Shown piece after piece: positions 43,230 to 51,317 of a stretch of DNA of 64,000 nucleotides; position 1 is the first letter of the stretch; every line of letters starts with the position of its first letter. The notes beneath the pieces are model-generated. The model did not search any database, was not told the origin of the DNA, and was given only the letters and a program-made list of their open reading frames with translations. Position numbers and translations under genes: made by a program. Source of the DNA: Paramixta manurensis (GTDB lineage Bacteria > Pseudomonadota > Gammaproteobacteria > Enterobacterales > Enterobacteriaceae); NCBI RefSeq assembly GCF_013285385.1, contig NZ_CP054212.1, positions 1,860,001 to 1,924,000 on the forward strand, given 5' to 3'.

Positions 43230-44159
43230 ATGACTAAATTTGCGATGGTATTTCCGGGACAAGGTTCGCAAACTACCGGCATGTTGGCTGAACTGGCCGC
43301 TGAGAACCCGGTGGTAGAAGCCACCTTTCGCGAGGCTTCCGCGGTGCTGGGTTATGATCTGTGGCAATTAACGCAACAGGGGCCGGCCGAAGAGCTGAAC
43401 AAAACCTGGCAAACTCAGCCAGCGCTGCTGGCGGCGTCGGTGGCGATTTACCGCACCTGGCACCAAAAAGGCGGCCCGGCACCGGTGATGATGGCGGGTC
43501 ATAGCCTCGGTGAGTATTCCGCGCTGGTTTGCGCTGGCGTGATGGATTTTGCCGAAGCGATAAAACTGGTTGAGTTGCGCGGTAAGCTGATGCAGGAAGC
43601 GGTTCCGGAAGGAACCGGCGCGATGCAGGCGATTATTGGGCTGGATGATGCGGCTATTCAGCAGGCGTGTGATGAGTCTGCGCAAGGCCAGGTGGTTTCT
43701 CCGGTGAACTTTAATTCGCCGGGCCAAGTGGTGATCGCCGGTAATAAAGAGGCCGTTGAACGCGCGGGCGCGGCATGTAAAGCCGCTGGTGCAAAACGGG
43801 CATTGCCATTGCCGGTAAGCGTTCCCTCTCACTGTGCGCTGATGAAACCGGCTGCGGATAAACTGGCGGCGGCGCTGGAAAAAATAACGTTCCACGCACC
43901 AGCTTTCCCGGTAGTGAATAACGTGGATGTGAAGTGCGAAACCACGCCGGAAGCAATCCGCGATGCGTTAGTGCGGCAATTGTACAATCCGGTTCGCTGG
44001 ACGGGTTGTGTTGAATTTATGGCGGCGCAGGGCGTGACTTCGCTGCTGGAAGTTGGTCCGGGCAAGGTCTTGACCGGTCTGACAAAACGTATTGTTGACA
44101 CCCTGACAGCGGCGGCGGTGAATGATCCTGCTGGTCTGTCAGCGGCGCTTGAACAATAA
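43230..44159 (+). CDS. fabD: Malonyl-CoA:ACP transacylase
   Basis: Loads malonyl groups onto acyl carrier protein. It is 309 residues, matching E. coli. The nucleophile is Ser92 in GHSLGEYSAL, the conserved Arg lies in VELRGKLMQ, and the second catalytic His is in VPSHCALM. LEVGPGKVLTGLTKRI closes the family pattern. A 16-base gap follows fabH; fabG starts 13 bases after its stop. Confidence 0.98.
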   Translation: MTKFAMVFPGQGSQTTGMLAELAAENPVVEATFREASAVLGYDLWQLTQQGPAEELNKTWQTQPALLAASVAIYRTWHQKGGPAPVMMAGHSLGEYSALVCAGVMDFAEAIKLVELRGKLMQEAVPEGTGAMQAIIGLDDAAIQQACDESAQGQVVSPVNFNSPGQVVIAGNKEAVERAGAACKAAGAKRALPLPVSVPSHCALMKPAADKLAAALEKITFHAPAFPVVNNVDVKCETTPEAIRDALVRQLYNPVRWTGCVEFMAAQGVTSLLEVGPGKVLTGLTKRIVDTLTAAAVNDPAGLSAALEQ

Positions 44160-44172
44160 CACGAGGAAAAAC

Positions 44173-44907
44173 ATGAGCTTCGAAGGAAAAGTCGCGCTGG
44201 TTACCGGTGCATCTCGCGGCATCGGTCGCGCCATTGCGGAAACGTTAGTGGCGCGCGGTGCGAAAGTCATTGGGACGGCAACCAGCCAAAACGGCGCTGA
44301 TGCGATTAGCGCATATTTGGGTGATAGCGGAAAGGGGCTTGCGTTAAACGTGACCGATCCGGCTTCCATTGAAAGCGTTTTAGAAAATATCCGCACAGAA
44401 TTTGGCGAAGTGGATATTTTGGTCAATAATGCTGGCATTACGCGTGATAATCTTCTGATGCGTATGAAGGATGATGAGTGGCAGGATATTCTTGACACTA
44501 ATCTGACTTCGGTATTCCGCCTTTCTAAAGCGGTAATGCGCGCAATGATGAAAAAACGTGTGGGTCGTATCATTACCATTGGTTCTGTGGTTGGGACCAT
44601 GGGAAATGCGGGTCAAGTAAACTACGCGGCAGCAAAAGCGGGTTTAATTGGCTTCAGCAAGTCACTGGCGCGTGAAGTTGCGTCACGTGGCATTACCGTT
44701 AACGTCGTGGCGCCTGGTTTCATTGAAACCGACATGACGCGTGCGCTGAGCGATGATCAGCGTGCAGGCATTCTGGCGCAAGTACCTGCGGGCCGCCTTG
44801 GCGACGCGCAGGAAATCGCCAATGTCGTGGCATTTTTAGCCTCTGACGAGGCAGCGTACATCACTGGTGAGACGCTGCATGTCAATGGCGGAATGTATAT
44901 GGTCTAA
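44173..44907 (+). CDS. fabG: 3-oxoacyl-ACP reductase
   Basis: NADPH-dependent short-chain dehydrogenase that reduces 3-oxoacyl-ACP. I start it at ATG 44173 behind ACGAGGAAAAA, giving 244 residues as in E. coli. The cofactor motif TGASRGIG is at residues 11-18, NNAGITRDNLLMRM follows, and the catalytic Tyr and Lys are in VNYAAAKAG. The C-terminal GETLHVNGGMYMV is typical. An upstream in-frame extension overlaps fabD and is not conserved. Confidence 0.98.
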   Translation: MSFEGKVALVTGASRGIGRAIAETLVARGAKVIGTATSQNGADAISAYLGDSGKGLALNVTDPASIESVLENIRTEFGEVDILVNNAGITRDNLLMRMKDDEWQDILDTNLTSVFRLSKAVMRAMMKKRVGRIITIGSVVGTMGNAGQVNYAAAKAGLIGFSKSLAREVASRGITVNVVAPGFIETDMTRALSDDQRAGILAQVPAGRLGDAQEIANVVAFLASDEAAYITGETLHVNGGMYMV

Positions 44908-44988
44908 TAATCGCGAAAATTATTTGCGTTATTTGCGGTAAAAGCCGCAAAATAGCGTAAAATCGTGGTTTGACCAGCCGGGATTTAG

Positions 44989-45016
44989 TTGCATCTTTTT
45001 CAACATTTTATACACT
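44989..45016 (+). promoter_or_regulatory. Likely acpP promoter
   Basis: TTGCAT (44989-44994), 16 bases, TACACT (45011-45016, within TATACACT), in the 154-base fabG-acpP gap. acpP needs far higher expression than fabG, and in E. coli it has its own strong promoter here. Confidence 0.65.
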
Positions 45017-45061
45017 ACGAAAACCATCGCGAAAGCGAGTTTTGATAGGAAATTTAATAGT

Positions 45062-45298
45062 ATGAGCACTATCGAAGAACGCGTTAAGAAAATCATTGGC
45101 GAGCAGCTTGGCGTTAAGCAGGATGAAGTTGTTAACACTGCCTCTTTTGTAGAAGATCTGGGCGCTGATTCTCTTGATACCGTTGAGCTGGTAATGGCTC
45201 TGGAAGAAGAGTTTGACACTGAGATTCCGGACGAAGAAGCTGAGAAAATTACTACCGTTCAGGCTGCTATTGATTACATCAATAACCATCAGGCCTAA
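45062..45298 (+). CDS. acpP: Acyl carrier protein
   Basis: Small acidic carrier of growing acyl chains, 78 residues and almost identical to E. coli AcpP. The phosphopantetheine attachment site is Ser37 in GADSLDTVE. The ribosome site is weak-looking (GATAGGAAATTTAATAGT before ATG 45062), yet the codons are those of a highly expressed gene. It is followed by its own terminator. Confidence 0.99.
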   Translation: MSTIEERVKKIIGEQLGVKQDEVVNTASFVEDLGADSLDTVELVMALEEEFDTEIPDEEAEKITTVQAAIDYINNHQA

Positions 45299-45308
45299 TG
45301 AACACTAT

Positions 45309-45336
45309 CAGGCGGTCGCACGACCGCCTGAGTTTT
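45309..45336 (+). terminator. Terminator after acpP
   Basis: A perfect 10-bp stem CAGGCGGTCG/CGACCGCCTG, then AGTTTTT. It is 10 bases after the acpP stop and before the fabF ribosome site. Confidence 0.88.
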
Positions 45337-45383
45337 TAGTACGTCCCACATAGTGTCAATCTTTCCCTCCCTGGAGGACGAAC

Positions 45384-46625
45384 GTGTCTAAGCGTCGTGT
45401 AGTTGTGACCGGTCTTGGCATTTTGTCTCCTGTCGGCAATACCGTAGAGTCTACCTGGGGTACTCTCCTTGCCGGTCAGAGTGGCATTGGCCCGATCGAC
45501 CATTTTGATACTAGTGCCTACGCAACGCGTTTTGCTGGCTTAGTAAAGAATTTTAATTGTGATGATTTCATCTCGCGTAAAGATCAACGCAAGATGGATG
45601 CTTTCATTCAATATGGTGTTGTTGCTGGCATTCAGGCCATGCAGGATTCCGGTCTGGAAGTAACCGAAGAAAATGCGGATCGCATTGGCGCGGCTATTGG
45701 TTCAGGTATCGGTGGGTTGGGGCTCATTGAAGAGAACCATACCTCATTAGTACAGGGCGGGCCGCGCAAGATTAGCCCTTTCTTTGTTCCTTCGACCATT
45801 GTCAACATGGTAGCCGGTCATCTGACTATTATGTATGGACTGAAAGGCCCGAGTATCTCAATTGCAACGGCGTGTACGTCCGGCGTACACAACATCGGCC
45901 ATGCGGCGCGTATGATCGCCTATAATGATGCCGATGCGATGCTGGCAGGCGGCGCGGAAAAAGCCAGTACGCCACTGGGCGTAGGTGGGTTTGGCGCGGC
46001 GCGCGCGCTTTCGACGCGTAATGATAATCCGCAGGCGGCGAGCCGTCCGTGGGATAAAGATCGCGACGGTTTCGTGCTTGGCGACGGTGCCGGTATTCTG
46101 GTGCTGGAAGAGTACGAGCACGCGAAAAAACGCGGCGCGAAAATTTATGCAGAAATCGTCGGCTTTGGTATGAGCAGTGATGCCTACCATATGACATCAC
46201 CGCCGGAAAACGGCGCGGGTGCGGCGTCGGCGATGGCAAATGCGTTGAAAGACGCGCAGCTCTCTGCGGAACAGATTGGTTACGTTAACGCTCACGGGAC
46301 GTCGACTCCGGCGGGCGATAAAGCGGAAGCTCAGGCGGTTAAATCGATCTTTGGCGCGGCGGCGAAAACCGTGATGGTTAGCTCAACCAAATCCATGACC
46401 GGCCATCTGTTAGGCGCGGCGGGCGCGGTCGAGTCAATCTATTCGATTTTGGCTTTACGCGATCAGGCTGTGCCGCCAACCATCAATCTGGATAATCCGG
46501 ATGACGGTTGTGACCTTGATTTTGTGCCGCATACCGCGCGTCAGGTCAAAAATCTGGAATATACGCTGTGTAACTCTTTCGGCTTTGGCGGAACCAACGG
46601 TTCGCTGATTTTCCGTAAAGTGTGA
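45384..46625 (+). CDS. fabF: Beta-ketoacyl-ACP synthase II
   Basis: Elongating condensing enzyme, responsible for temperature control of cis-vaccenate in E. coli. It is 413 residues from GTG 45384 behind CTGGAGGACG. The nucleophile is Cys164 in ATACTSGVH, with catalytic histidines in NAHGTSTPAGDK and STKSMTGHLLGAAG. The C-terminus SFGFGGTNGSLIF is conserved. Confidence 0.98.
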   Translation: MSKRRVVVTGLGILSPVGNTVESTWGTLLAGQSGIGPIDHFDTSAYATRFAGLVKNFNCDDFISRKDQRKMDAFIQYGVVAGIQAMQDSGLEVTEENADRIGAAIGSGIGGLGLIEENHTSLVQGGPRKISPFFVPSTIVNMVAGHLTIMYGLKGPSISIATACTSGVHNIGHAARMIAYNDADAMLAGGAEKASTPLGVGGFGAARALSTRNDNPQAASRPWDKDRDGFVLGDGAGILVLEEYEHAKKRGAKIYAEIVGFGMSSDAYHMTSPPENGAGAASAMANALKDAQLSAEQIGYVNAHGTSTPAGDKAEAQAVKSIFGAAAKTVMVSSTKSMTGHLLGAAGAVESIYSILALRDQAVPPTINLDNPDDGCDLDFVPHTARQVKNLEYTLCNSFGFGGTNGSLIFRKV

Positions 46626-46645
46626 TCGCGGCTGGTATGACTCCG

Positions 46646-46671
46646 AGGCTCGCTACGTGCGGGCCTTTTTT
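46646..46671 (+). terminator. Terminator of fabF
   Basis: AGGCTCGC, loop TACGT, GCGGGCCT with one wobble pair, then a T tract, 20 bases after the fabF stop. Confidence 0.8.
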
Positions 46672-46761
46672 ATATCTCTGGTAATTCGCTCCCACATTCA
46701 GATGATTCTCTCCCGCCTGGCAGGTAATCTGAGCAAAGACCCACGCTAATAGAAGGTAAAC

Positions 46762-47559
46762 ATGGTTTGGATCAACGGTGAAGCACGCGATAGTCTGGCG
46801 GCGAATGACCGGGGTGTGCAGTTTGGCGATGGATGTTTCACCACTGCGCGTATCCGTGATGGCGGCGTAGCGTGGCTGGCGGCGCATCTGGCGCGCTTAC
46901 AGGAGGGATGCCGCCGTTTGGCGATCGCCAACGTTGCGTGGCAGAAACTGGAACAAGAGATGCAAATGGCCGCCAGCACCCGCCAGGAAGGCGTGTTAAA
47001 GGTGATTCTGACGCGCGGCAGTGGTGGGCGAGGGTATAGTAGCGCCGGTTGTCAGCAACCGACCCGCATCATTTCACTGGCGGATTATCCTGCCCACTAC
47101 CATCAATGGCGCGAAACCGGTATTCGTCTGGCAACCAGCCCGGTAAGGCTGGCGATAAATCCGCTGTTAGCGGGTATCAAACACCTGAATCGGCTTGAAC
47201 AAGTGCTGATTCGCACGCAGCTTGAGCAGACGGGCGCGCAAGAGGCGCTGGTGCTTGACACTAACGGTAAGCTGGTGGAATGCTGTGCGGCAAATTTATT
47301 CTGGCGGAAAGAAAAGTCGCTATTTACCCCGCGGATTGATGGTGCAGGCGTTAATGGCATTATGCGGCAACATATCCTTAGGCTGGCGCCGCAATATGGG
47401 TTTCGTTGCGAAGAAGTGAGCGCCGATCCTACGGCGTTGGCCGAGGCGGAAGAGGTCTTGGTTTGCAATGCGCTAATGCCGGTGTTGCCGGTTTGTCAGA
47501 TTGACGAACAGCGGTTTACCGATCGCCAGTTTTTTCACCTGATAAGTTCGCATTGTTAA
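46762..47559 (+). CDS. pabC: Aminodeoxychorismate lyase
   Basis: PLP enzyme (fold type IV) that releases pyruvate from 4-amino-4-deoxychorismate to give p-aminobenzoate for folate. It is 265 residues (E. coli 269). The pyridoxal lysine lies in LAGIKHLNRLEQVL; DRGVQFGDGCFTTARI at the N-terminus and ECCAANLFWRK, GVNGIMRQ are family marks. The C-terminal tail differs from E. coli. It has an AATAGAAGGTAA ribosome site and precedes mltG. Confidence 0.95.
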   Translation: MVWINGEARDSLAANDRGVQFGDGCFTTARIRDGGVAWLAAHLARLQEGCRRLAIANVAWQKLEQEMQMAASTRQEGVLKVILTRGSGGRGYSSAGCQQPTRIISLADYPAHYHQWRETGIRLATSPVRLAINPLLAGIKHLNRLEQVLIRTQLEQTGAQEALVLDTNGKLVECCAANLFWRKEKSLFTPRIDGAGVNGIMRQHILRLAPQYGFRCEEVSADPTALAEAEEVLVCNALMPVLPVCQIDEQRFTDRQFFHLISSHC

Positions 47560-47574
47560 TTACATGGAATGCAC

Positions 47575-48597
47575 ATGAGCAGGAAAAAGAAAGTTGTCGC
47601 TGGCGCGCTGGTGGTAGTCGCGCTGCTCGTTGCCGCCTGTTACTGGAAAGTTCGTCAGTTTGCGGCCTCGCCATTAGCCATCGACCAGGAAACCATTTTT
47701 ACCCTCCCGACCGGGACCGGGCGTGTCGCGCTGGAAGCGCAGCTCGAAAGCCAGCACATCATTACAAAAGGCCCATGGTTTAGCTGGCTATTAAAGCTCG
47801 AACCGGAGCTGGCGAAGTTCAAAGCCGGTACCTATCGTCTGGATAAGAACATGAGTGTCCGGCAAATGCTGCTGCTGCTCGCCAGTGGTAAAGAAGCCCA
47901 GTTTCCGATTCGTTTTGTCGAGGGAACACGTCTGCAAGAGTGGTTAGCATCGCTACGTAACGCGCCCTATATCAAGCACACCTTAAAAGATGATAGTTTC
48001 TCGACCTTGGTGGCGGCGTTGAATCTCGACAAATCGCACTCTCCGGAAGGCTGGTTTTATCCCGACACTTATCTGTATACCGCGAATACTACCGATGTCG
48101 CATTATTGGCCCGGGCTCATCGCCGGATGGTGAAGCTGGTGGATGAAACGTGGCAAAATAAGCTGCCGGATTTACCGTATAAATCTAAAGATGAGCTGGT
48201 CACGATGGCCTCGATTATTGAAAAAGAGACTGCGGTCAGCGATGAACGGGAAAAAATCGCCTCGGTATTTATTAACCGCCTACGCACCGGCATGCGGTTA
48301 CAGACGGATCCGACGGTAATTTACGGCATGGGAGAACACTATAACGGTTCTCTGACACGGAAAGATCTCGAAACGCCGAGCGCCTGGAATACTTACATCA
48401 TTACCGGGTTACCGCCAGGGCCGATTGCCGTGCCGGGTAAGGCTTCGCTTAATGCGGCAGCGCATCCGATTAAGAGTAATTACCTCTACTTTGTTGCCGA
48501 CGGAAAGGGCGGCCACACATTCACCACCAATCTGGCTAGCCACAATCGGGCCGTCCAGGCGTACCGACTGGCGCTGAAGGAAAAGAATGAAAAGTAA
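47575..48597 (+). CDS. mltG: Endolytic murein transglycosylase MltG
   Basis: Inner-membrane enzyme that cleaves nascent glycan strands and so sets their length. One N-terminal membrane helix (VVAGALVVVALLVAACYW) is followed by a LysM-like region and the YceG catalytic domain. The catalytic glutamate is in ASIIEKETAV; IYGMGEHYNG, TDPTVIYG and the C-terminal YLYFVADGKGGHTF..NLASHN are conserved. I use ATG 47575 (340 residues, as in E. coli); an ATG at 47569 is also possible. It overlaps tmk by 11 bases. Confidence 0.95.
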   Translation: MSRKKKVVAGALVVVALLVAACYWKVRQFAASPLAIDQETIFTLPTGTGRVALEAQLESQHIITKGPWFSWLLKLEPELAKFKAGTYRLDKNMSVRQMLLLLASGKEAQFPIRFVEGTRLQEWLASLRNAPYIKHTLKDDSFSTLVAALNLDKSHSPEGWFYPDTYLYTANTTDVALLARAHRRMVKLVDETWQNKLPDLPYKSKDELVTMASIIEKETAVSDEREKIASVFINRLRTGMRLQTDPTVIYGMGEHYNGSLTRKDLETPSAWNTYIITGLPPGPIAVPGKASLNAAAHPIKSNYLYFVADGKGGHTFTTNLASHNRAVQAYRLALKEKNEK

Positions 48598-49222
48598 GTT
48601 CATTGTGATTGAAGGGCTCGAAGGGGCGGGGAAGACTACCGCGCGTGATTGCGTGGCAGCCGTTTTGCGTCAGCATGGCGTCAATGAACTGGTGATGACG
48701 CGCGAACCGGGCGGAACGCCGCTAGCGGAAACGTTGCGCAATCTGGTGAAGCAGGGCGTTGATGGCGAGTTGTTGACCGATAAAGCAGAATTGCTGATGC
48801 TGTATGCCGCGCGAGTGCAACTGGTTGAAACGGTGATTAAACCAGCGCTGGCGCGTGGCGCGTGGGTATTAGGCGATCGTCACGATCTCTCTTCTCAGGC
48901 GTACCAGGGCGGAGGCCGCGCAATTGACCCGCAATTAATCAGCACCTTGCGCGATACCGTGCTTGGGGACTTTCGCCCGGATTTAACCCTCTATCTGGAT
49001 GTGACGCCAGAGATTGGTTTGTCGCGTGCGCGTGCGCGTGGCGCGTTAGACCGGATTGAGCAAGAATCGCTTAACTTTTTTATCCGTACGCGAGCCCGCT
49101 ATTTAGAACTGGCGGCGGCCGATCCCACGATCAAAGTAATTGATGCCACGCAAGATATTGCCTCGGTGACAGCGTCACTTACACATACCATGCAACAGTG
49201 GCTGGCGGAGCAGGCCGGATGA
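48587..49222 (+). CDS. tmk: Thymidylate kinase
   Basis: Phosphorylates dTMP to dTDP, essential for DNA synthesis. It is 211 residues. The P-loop is EGLEGAGKTT at residues 8-17, followed by TREPGGTPLAE, the DRHDLSSQAYQGGGR signature and the LID region RARARGALDRIEQE. The gene overlaps mltG (11 bases) and holB (4 bases), as expected for this compact operon. Confidence 0.97.
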   Translation: MKSKFIVIEGLEGAGKTTARDCVAAVLRQHGVNELVMTREPGGTPLAETLRNLVKQGVDGELLTDKAELLMLYAARVQLVETVIKPALARGAWVLGDRHDLSSQAYQGGGRAIDPQLISTLRDTVLGDFRPDLTLYLDVTPEIGLSRARARGALDRIEQESLNFFIRTRARYLELAAADPTIKVIDATQDIASVTASLTHTMQQWLAEQAG

Positions 49223-50214
49223 ATTGGTATCCGTGGCTAAACCAGCCCTATCGTCAGATCATCACTCAACATCAGGCCAATCGCGGTCACCATGCGCTGC
49301 TGGTCCATGCGCGTGCCGGTTTGGGCGATGATGCGCTGGTCTGGGGGCTGAGCCGCTGGTTACTCTGCCAACGTCGTGATGGACTAAAAAGCTGTGGCGA
49401 ATGTCACGGCTGTAAGTTAATGCTGGCGGGAACCCATCCCGACTGGTATCGGCTCGAAGCCGAAAAAGGTAAAAATGCGCTGGGTATTGATGCGGTGCGC
49501 AGCGTCAACGAAAAACTTTGGCATCACGCGCAACAGGGCGGTGCCAAAGTGGTGTGGCTGCCGGATGCGGCACAATTAACCGAGGCGGCGGCTAATGCCT
49601 TGCTGAAAACCCTTGAAGAACCACCGGCACAGACTTGGTTTTTCCTGAGTTGCCAGCAGCCTTCTCGTTTACCGGCAACCCTACGTAGCCGTTGCCTGAC
49701 GTGGACATTGTCGCCGCCGGATGAGGCGCAAAGCTTGGCCTGGCTGCAAAAGCAGGTTGGCGTATCCACGGTGGATGCGACCAGTGCGTTACGTTTAAGC
49801 AGTGGCGCGCCTGGCGCGGCGCTGGCGTTGCTGGATGATAAAGTCTGGTCTCAACGTCAGGCGCTGTGTGAAGCGTTAATGCGCGCGCTGCATGGCGATG
49901 TGATGGCGCTGTTACCGCTCTTCAATCATGATGATGTCGCCAGGCGTATTGGCTGGTTATGTTCGCTGTTAGTGGATGCCTTAAAATGGCAACGTGGCGG
50001 GCAGCCGTTTATTGCAAATGTCGATCAGCAGCCGCTCCTTGAACAATGGGCGCTACGCTTACCTGCCGCCGCACTCGATAAAAGTTTGCGTCAGTGGATG
50101 GCGTGTCGCGATCAATTACTTCACGTTGTCGCGGTAAATCGGGAACTGTTATTAACCGGCCAACTACTGGCTTGGGAACAGATTGTCCAGCCGACGGCAA
50201 CGTCTTCGCTTTAA
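49219..50214 (+). CDS. holB: DNA polymerase III subunit delta'
   Basis: Rigid stator of the clamp-loader complex; it has the AAA+ fold but does not hydrolyse ATP. I start it at ATG 49219, which overlaps the tmk stop (ATGA), giving 331 residues (E. coli 334). The zinc module C-x8-C-x2-C-x2-C is seen as CQRRDGLKSCGECHGC, then NALLKTLEEPPAQTWFFL and the SRC motif. The C-terminal oligomerisation domain is divergent. Confidence 0.95.
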   Translation: MNWYPWLNQPYRQIITQHQANRGHHALLVHARAGLGDDALVWGLSRWLLCQRRDGLKSCGECHGCKLMLAGTHPDWYRLEAEKGKNALGIDAVRSVNEKLWHHAQQGGAKVVWLPDAAQLTEAAANALLKTLEEPPAQTWFFLSCQQPSRLPATLRSRCLTWTLSPPDEAQSLAWLQKQVGVSTVDATSALRLSSGAPGAALALLDDKVWSQRQALCEALMRALHGDVMALLPLFNHDDVARRIGWLCSLLVDALKWQRGGQPFIANVDQQPLLEQWALRLPAAALDKSLRQWMACRDQLLHVVAVNRELLLTGQLLAWEQIVQPTATSSL

Positions 50215-50225
50215 AGAGAGTATGT

Positions 50226-51017
50226 ATGTTCTTAGTTGATTCCCATTGCCACCTTGATGGCCTGGATTATGACAACCTCCATCGCGATCTGGATGATGTC
50301 ATTGCAAAAGCGGCGGCACGCGATGTGAAATTTATGCTCGCCGTCGCTACCACGTTACCAGGGTATAAAGCCATGACCACCTTAATTGGTGAGCGGCCAA
50401 ACGTCGCCTGGTCTTGCGGCGTTCATCCGCTGAATCAGCAGGAAGAGTGGGATTTTGCTGAGCTACGCCAGTTGGCGGCGGGCAAGCGTGTTGTCGCCTT
50501 GGGGGAAACCGGGCTGGATTATTATTACCAGCAAGAAACCAAAGCCCGGCAACAGGCTTCATTCCGTGAGCATATCCGGATTGGGCGTGAATTAAACAAA
50601 CCGGTTATCGTGCACACGCGTGACGCGCGTGAGGATACGTTAGCTATTCTGCGAGAAGAGCAGGTAGAGGGGTGCGGCGGCGTTCTGCACTGTTTTACTG
50701 AAGACCGGGAAACCGCCAGCAAACTGCTGGATATGGGGTTCTATATCTCCTTTTCCGGCATTGTCACCTTCCGTAATGCCGATGCGTTACGTGATGCTGC
50801 ACGCTTCGTCCCACTGGATAGAATGCTGGTAGAAACCGATTCGCCTTATCTGGCGCCGGTTCCGTATCGCGGGAAAGAGAACCAGCCCGCCTACACGCGT
50901 GATGTTGCGGAGTACATGGCGGTAGTAAAAGGGGTCGAGCTGGAAATGCTGGCGCGCGCGACCACCCAGAACTTCTCCGACCTGTTCCACATTCCGTTGT
51001 CGCAGTTGGGCGCTTAG
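50226..51017 (+). CDS. ycfH: TatD-family metal-dependent hydrolase YcfH
   Basis: Predicted metal-dependent DNase/hydrolase of the TatD amidohydrolase family, 263 residues from ATG 50226; the frame is open upstream inside holB without support. The metal-binding motif DSHCHLD is at the N-terminus, with GETGLDYYY, VIVHTRDA, HCFTED and VETDSPYLAP further on. The precise substrate of YcfH is not settled. It lies 11 bases after holB and probably shares its transcript. Confidence 0.94.
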   Translation: MFLVDSHCHLDGLDYDNLHRDLDDVIAKAAARDVKFMLAVATTLPGYKAMTTLIGERPNVAWSCGVHPLNQQEEWDFAELRQLAAGKRVVALGETGLDYYYQQETKARQQASFREHIRIGRELNKPVIVHTRDAREDTLAILREEQVEGCGGVLHCFTEDRETASKLLDMGFYISFSGIVTFRNADALRDAARFVPLDRMLVETDSPYLAPVPYRGKENQPAYTRDVAEYMAVVKGVELEMLARATTQNFSDLFHIPLSQLGA

Positions 51018-51029
51018 CCCATTCATTAT

Positions 51030-51052
51030 TTATTTTACCTCTCGTAATTAAT
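51030..51052. promoter_or_regulatory. Distal Mlc operator of ptsG
   Basis: TTATTTTACC at the left and CGTAATTAAT at the right frame a 23-base site matching the Mlc (DgsA) operator pattern, with the same form as the proximal site 168 bases downstream. E. coli ptsG also has two Mlc sites. Confidence 0.7.
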
Positions 51053-51163
51053 CCCTAAAAATCGTAAAGTGCACCGCCGCAAATCGGTCGGTGCCGCTGT
51101 ATTTTGGTAAAAAAATCGCCGTTTTGTGAAAAATTATGCGCGGTAAACGCCGTTTGTTAGGCG

Positions 51164-51185
51164 AAACGTGATTGCCATCAAACAA
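51164..51185 (+). promoter_or_regulatory. CRP site of ptsG
   Basis: The core CGTGA, six bases, TCAAA (51167-51182) aligns with the E. coli ptsG CRP site (ACGTGATAGCCGTCAAAC there) and lies 12 bases before the proximal Mlc operator, as in E. coli. Confidence 0.75.
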
Positions 51186-51197
51186 AAATCAGCGGAT

Positions 51198-51220
51198 TTA
51201 TTTTACCCTTCGTAATAAAT
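51198..51220. promoter_or_regulatory. Proximal Mlc operator of ptsG
   Basis: TTATTTTACC...CGTAATAAAT, 23 bases. It matches the operator that overlaps the main ptsG promoter in E. coli, where unphosphorylated enzyme IIBC sequesters Mlc when glucose is present. Confidence 0.8.
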
Positions 51221-51292
51221 CTAAAGAGCGCTATGACGCTCCAGTGGCAAAAGAACCTCCCTCTTTTGCTTGCGCATTGCGCAATAAGAAAG

Positions 51293-51311
51293 CACTCATA
51301 CTCAGGAGCTC
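51293..51311 (+). promoter_or_regulatory. SgrS small-RNA pairing site in the ptsG leader
   Basis: CACTCATACTCAGGAGCTC covers the ptsG ribosome site and keeps the CATACTCAGGAG stretch that E. coli SgrS RNA pairs with under glucose-phosphate stress. Its conservation suggests that an SgrS homologue exists elsewhere in this genome. Confidence 0.7.
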
Positions 51312-51317
51312 CACACT

